Source: Achatina immaculata | Taxonomy: Eukaryota > Mollusca > Gastropoda > Stylommatophora > Achatinidae | DNA: 64,000 nucleotides | Reading direction: 5' to 3' | Assembly (NCBI GenBank): GCA_009760885.1 | Contig: CM019713.1 | Location: forward strand, 7,004,266 to 7,068,265 | Part shown: piece after piece, positions 34,484-64,000 of the stretch | How the letters are laid out: the number at the start of each line of letters is the position of its first letter | Position numbering within the stretch: the stretch's first letter is position 1 | Notes under the pieces: generated by a model | The model's database searches: none | What the model saw: the letters and a program-made list of their open reading frames with translations, nothing else | What the model was told of the DNA's origin: nothing | Made by a program: the position numbers and the translations under genes

Positions 34484-34913
34484 GTTCTAAGTGTACTACT
34501 CTGTGGAAATCAATGCTGGAAAATCACCAAAACCATAGAAAACAAGTTGAATTCTTTCCAGACTAAATGTTTATGAAGAATTAGAAAAATATTTTGGCCA
34601 AACACCATAAGAAATAACATCTTGTTGGCAGAGATGCAGATGAAGCCACTGACAGCAGTTATTGAGGAAAGATGCTGTCGATGGCTGGGACATGTGCTCC
34701 GAATGACTGATAACTCACTACCAAAAACAGCACTAAGACGGACACCACAGGGGAACAGAAGTAAGGGTAGACCAAAAGAGACATGGAGAAGAACAACAGA
34801 GAGGATGTTGAGCAACAGAGGGCTCACCTGGGCAAGAGCAGGAAAAAAAAGGCAAAGGACAGGCATTTGTGGAAAACCCTTGCGGAAGCCCCATGTGCCC
34901 TGGGCACTTAAGG

Positions 34914-34921
<8 letters not shown>
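34484..34921 (+). mobile_element. LINE-E copy 4, 3' fragment
   Basis: Matches the last ~440 bp of LINE-E (LLAEMQMKPLTAVIEERC, LGHVLRMTDNSLPKTAL, RPKETWRRTTERMLSN) and ends CACTTAAGGTTCAGAG plus (GA)n. It is inserted in LINE-A copy 4. Confidence 0.85.
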
Positions 34922-34949
<28 letters not shown>

Positions 34950-34950
<1 letters not shown>

Positions 34951-35340
34951 ATGAATGAATGAATGAATGAATGAATGAATAATCTTTATTTTTCAAGGGT
35001 AAAGAATTGGGCACGCAGACCCGTCTTACATTCTGCCCTTCATCACTCCATCTTTCATTCTTCCCACACACTTGATTTAGTACAAAAATACAAATTAAAT
35101 TAGTAAAAACATATCAAAAGAGTGTAAGATTTAACTACTACATTCAAGGTAAAAGAGAAGAAGTAATTAACCTAATAAAATAGCACTCACGCACATATAC
35201 ACACGCAGACATATACATAAATAAAAATACATTGTAAATACAGATCTTCTAACATATGTTTTTTTAAAACAAACATTAAAATAATTTCTAACAATATCTA
35301 ACAAGTTGCTTTTCTAACTATGTCACTGAAGTACTTGATG
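34950..35340 (-). mobile_element. Unclassified retroelement 3' end with (ATTC)n tail
   Basis: Read on the minus strand the segment ends TTTACCCTTGAAAAATAAAG followed by ATT(ATTC)n. A polyadenylation-like AATAAAG beside a tetranucleotide tail looks like a LINE 3' end. No coding motif was seen in it. It lies between two GA runs. Confidence 0.4.
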
Positions 35341-35343
35341 GTT

Positions 35344-35346
<3 letters not shown>

Positions 35347-35414
<68 letters not shown>
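35347..35414. repeat. (GA)n microsatellite, ~68 bp
   Basis: A nearly pure GA run. LINE-E ends in (GA)n, so this may have grown from a LINE-E tail. Confidence 0.9.
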
Positions 35415-35418
<4 letters not shown>

Positions 35419-35503
35419 ATTCAAAACTTTCCACTTCTTCCACTTTTTCCTCATTGATACATATATCAGCGGCCTTGTCTGTTTTGTCAGTAATTTAGTT
35501 TTT

Positions 35504-36029
35504 TCACATGAGCGCATAAGTGTTCCCAAATATTACTGTAAAAAAGGTGCATAAAACATTACGCCGTGAAAATAAAAAGTAATCTGTTCATTGTAGCTCA
35601 CTTAAAAACACTTTCGAAAAAATCGCTAAAATAAATACAAACTTTGGATTGATAATTTGAGATAAAACATTGTCACTTTGATTCTCCGACGAAGAAATGG
35701 ACCACGCCCATACAGTGTAGGAAAAGACGTTAGAAAGATTCATTTCTCGCCATTGTGATGATCCAGCATGATGCGTGGCAAAACTCATAATAGCTTATAT
35801 GTGTCTGCTTCAAAACTTCCGTAGACGAAAAGAGGCAAAATGAACTGCCCACAAATATTAGAATTTTAACATAAGTTTAAAAATGTTTGGTAGATAATGA
35901 AAATTGGCACCATTTACGTTGTAAGATATCAAAAGCTATCCCGGCTAAAAGTTACGAAATACGATATAGATATGCACAATACGCATATTTCTTAACTTGT
36001 GCTGTGCTATCGACACTGGGGAAAACAAG
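35504..36029 (+). promoter_or_regulatory. CHD1L: CHD1L upstream region (promoter expected)
   Basis: Unique-looking sequence between the LINE-A nest and the first CHD1L start codon. The frame before the ATG is closed by a TAG at 35967-35969 with no other in-frame ATG, which supports 36030 as the start. No TATA box or clear core element was identified, so the label rests on position only. Confidence 0.35.
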
Positions 36030-61742
<25,713 letters not shown>

Positions 61743-62056
61743 TAAAAGATTAATAATTGTGCATAACTATATCATTGTCTCCTTTCATTGATTTATGTCC
61801 TTGGTCTGTGGTTGACTAAACAGTCATCACCTAAAGCACCTTTGTGCCATCCTGCAGGGCACTTTTGTGGCATCCTGCAGGGCACCAGTAATTTCTACTT
61901 TTCATGGTCTGTGGCCAACCTTTGTATGGCATCCAAGCTGGTGCTAATCATCTCTGCTTCTAACTTCTCTTCAACCAAGTTGGACACATTCCTTCTATCT
62001 CTTTCCCTCCACATCTTCCTACTAGTTCTGAAATGCTTCAGAATGGAAATCTTCCC

Positions 62057-62560
62057 TTCTTCTTCGTATGCATTTGGCGATAATTCATGGTACCCTGATT
62101 TTTGTGATGCGCCTTCTGGCTGGGTACCTCCGACTTCAGCACCTTTCCTTGCTAGGAGAGACTGTGGTCTTGCTCAGACTGCCATGAAGACAATGGTGTA
62201 GGATGCCTTGTTTGTTTTCCAGCCTCTGGTGGCTGTATTTAACCCCCTTCTCCACGTCAGGCACAACGGCTTTGAGACAGTTCCACAGAGACTTTGGGAT
62301 GAGGAATCCGACGAGTGCTTCAGCGATATCCATTCCCCACCACCTATAGTCTGCTGGCTCTGTTTTGTTTACCTCATTCTGGTAGCCATTGTTGTTGAGA
62401 CCCATTGGCTTGTCACGTCCTGGATTCACAGGTTTCACATTGGATTTTCCTCATCCCTGTCGGTAATCTCCATGTCCCTATCCATCCACCATCTGACAGT
62501 AATGTTGATTGCTACAGGTTTCTGGGCTACAGAAGTAGGTCAGAGTTTTTAAGCAATCAG
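62057..62560 (-). mobile_element. Unclassified element with (GAA)n-like 3' end
   Basis: On the minus strand a long open stretch (VNPGRDKPMGLNNNGYQNEV, GMDIAEALVGFLIPKSLWNC) leads to GCATACGAAGAAGAAGG at about 62056-62070. That tail has the same ACGAAGAAGAAG core as LINE-D and the 1.4 kb retroposon. No TSD was found and the protein was not recognised. Confidence 0.35.
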
Positions 62561-62939
62561 ATCTATGTTCCCTGTCTCACAAAGACTATGTTAAGATAAG
62601 TGTGTTCTTAACACAGTTGTTCTCAGGGGAAGAATAGAAATAAGGTTTAATTAGCTTTTTCCTTTGGTGTCATTCATTTCATTGGGTGTCTTTGTTCCAG
62701 ATAGTCTACTCACTTGTCTCATCCCACTCCATTTTTCTTTTATCATGTGTTTTTTTGGGTCCCTTATTTTTGCCTTTTTTTATCTAAACATTTGTCATTA
62801 TTACATACTGATATATTTATGTATTTGGGCAGTTTCAATTTCATCCTTTAATTGGCTAGAACTAATAGCCATAGTGACACAGTGCATTTTCTGTAGCAAC
62901 CAGTAAAGTGTTATCTTGCTAAATGCCTACTCGCAGTCC

Positions 62940-64000
62940 ATTTTGTTCAGCTGAACATGAGTAGCTGCCAAGTAAACATAGACCCTGCAGTCACCATTAT
63001 GATCTGCTGTGATGTCAGTGGTGTGATTCGTTTTCTGCAAGAAGAACACAGCACCACTGAGATTCATCATCGATTGTGTCATGTGTGTGGTGATGATGTT
63101 GTGAGTGATAGTTCTGTGAACGATTGGTGGAGAAAATTCAGGGATGGACGCACATAAGTGCATGATGAGGAAGAACAAGGATGATGCTCAACAGTGGGCT
63201 GATGGACTCACTCAAAAAAGTCGATCAAGCCCTGTGTGAAAAATGACATTTTCATGATTTTAGATCCTTCTGATGAGTTACCTCAACTTTCAAGGACTAG
63301 TTTGTTTTGAACTATCACAGAGAGATTAGGATACCACAAGTTCTGTGCACAGTGGGTACCAAAGTAATTGACTGACATTCATAAAGCTCAGAATAGTTGG
63401 CTCAGCTTTGATGTTCCTTCTATACTGCTGGGAAGAGGAGGATGATTTTCTCAGCAGAATCTTGACTGGGGGGGGGGGGGGGGCAAGGGATAGGTTCAGC
63501 TTGTGAATGCAGAGACAAAGGAACAGTCCAAACAGTGGTTGCACTCTCGGTCTCTAGACAAGCCTAGGAAATTTGAACAGACACTTGTGAAACAAAAAAA
63601 AAATAATGGGTGCAGTGTTCTTGGACCACAGGGGAATTTTGTTGACAGAATTCAAGACACTAGGGACCACAGGGGAATTTTGTTGATAGAATTCAAGACA
63701 CTAGGGGCCACAGGGGAATTTTGTTGACAGAATTCAAGTCACTATGGACCACAGTAACTTCAGAGGTTTATTGTAAAACACTGATTAAGCTTTGGAGGTC
63801 AATCCGAAACAGAAAGTATGGAGTGCTTACCAAGTGCATTATTCTCCTGCATGACAGCTCGTGGCCACACACTGCAGCTCCCTCATTGTCATTTAATGAA
63901 AAACAAGAAAATCACAACTGAAATGAAAAGAGCTATCAGTGTCAAACATAGACGCTGACAGCTAAAAATAAAAGGAAAGATTATCATGACAGAAATGAGG
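62940..64000 (+). mobile_element. Mariner relic, runs off the right edge
   Basis: Reads VIRFLQEEHSTTEIHHRLCH and VNDWWRKFRDGRT (helix-turn-helix part), then LPQLSRTSLF, ERLGYHKFCAQWVPK and finally LLHDSSWPHTAA (second catalytic Asp block, normally HDNARPHTAA). It has many stops and a run of 13 G at 63470-63482. A 43-bp segment is triplicated inside (63630-63760). A third mariner group. Confidence 0.75.
63630..63760. repeat. Tandem triplication inside the mariner relic
   Basis: Three units of about 43 bp, each GGACCACAGGGGAATTTTGT followed by TGACAGAATTCAAGACACTA. They correspond to the codons around the GVLLVEF-like stretch of mariner transposase, so the array arose after the element died. 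Confidence 0.85.

Larger units (their letters stand above)
33910..35503 (-). mobile_element. LINE-A copy 4 with nested insertions
   Basis: The (AATG)n tail lies at the left (ATTCATTCATTCATTTGCATG). The minus-strand C-terminal region of LINE-A runs 33910-34477 and resumes at about 35415 (GATATTCAAAACTTTCC) to about 35503. The consensus TAGTGATCCAAGATATTC is broken between these parts. The interruption holds LINE-E copy 4, GA runs and another 3'-end fragment. Confidence 0.75.

Overview
The window is nuclear DNA from an animal. It is AT-rich, its genes are split by many introns, and it is crowded with decayed transposons. The mix of RTE-like LINEs, LINEs with RNase H, a Penelope-like element, DD34D mariners and tRNA-derived SINEs fits an invertebrate, probably a mollusc or other lophotrochozoan. 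That placement is inference; no marker in the window proves it.

Two host genes are visible. A minus-strand gene runs from about 7.54 kb off the left edge. Its first two coding exons (7360-7542 and 5354-5501) join in frame to make a death domain. A third exon (472-755) encodes a His/Cys/Gly-rich segment. A plus-strand gene starts at 36030 and runs off the right edge. Eleven exons join in phase into 437 codons that match the SNF2-type ATPase of CHD1L (ALC1), with motifs I to VI all present. The macro domain must lie beyond 64000.

Almost everything else is mobile DNA, often nested with readable target-site duplications (TSDs). Region 1.6-5.3 kb is a three-level LINE nest. Region 8.9-10.4 kb holds copy 1 of a roughly 1.4 kb retroposon with a (GAA)n tail. 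Region 12.7-16.8 kb is a near full-length RTE-like LINE split at its YADD codons by an RNase H-bearing LINE. Region 18.6-19.9 kb is a mariner. Region 22.2-27.9 kb holds LINE fragments and a Penelope-like element. Region 28.1-31.3 kb is a nearly intact RTE-like LINE. Region 33.9-35.5 kb is another nest just upstream of CHD1L. The CHD1L introns carry a second full-length RTE-like LINE, a second Penelope fragment, three more mariner-type elements, a hAT-like MITE, two more copies of the (GAA)n retroposon, several minisatellites and a SINE. A fifth mariner lies beyond the last visible exon.

The most unusual material is the (GAA)n retroposon family: three copies with TSDs, two sharing the same 5' terminus. 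Related to it are very short retro-insertions that consist only of a LINE or retroposon 3' end (21, 23 and 38 bp) and are still flanked by TSDs. The families are called LINE-A to LINE-J here for convenience. These are local labels, not database names.
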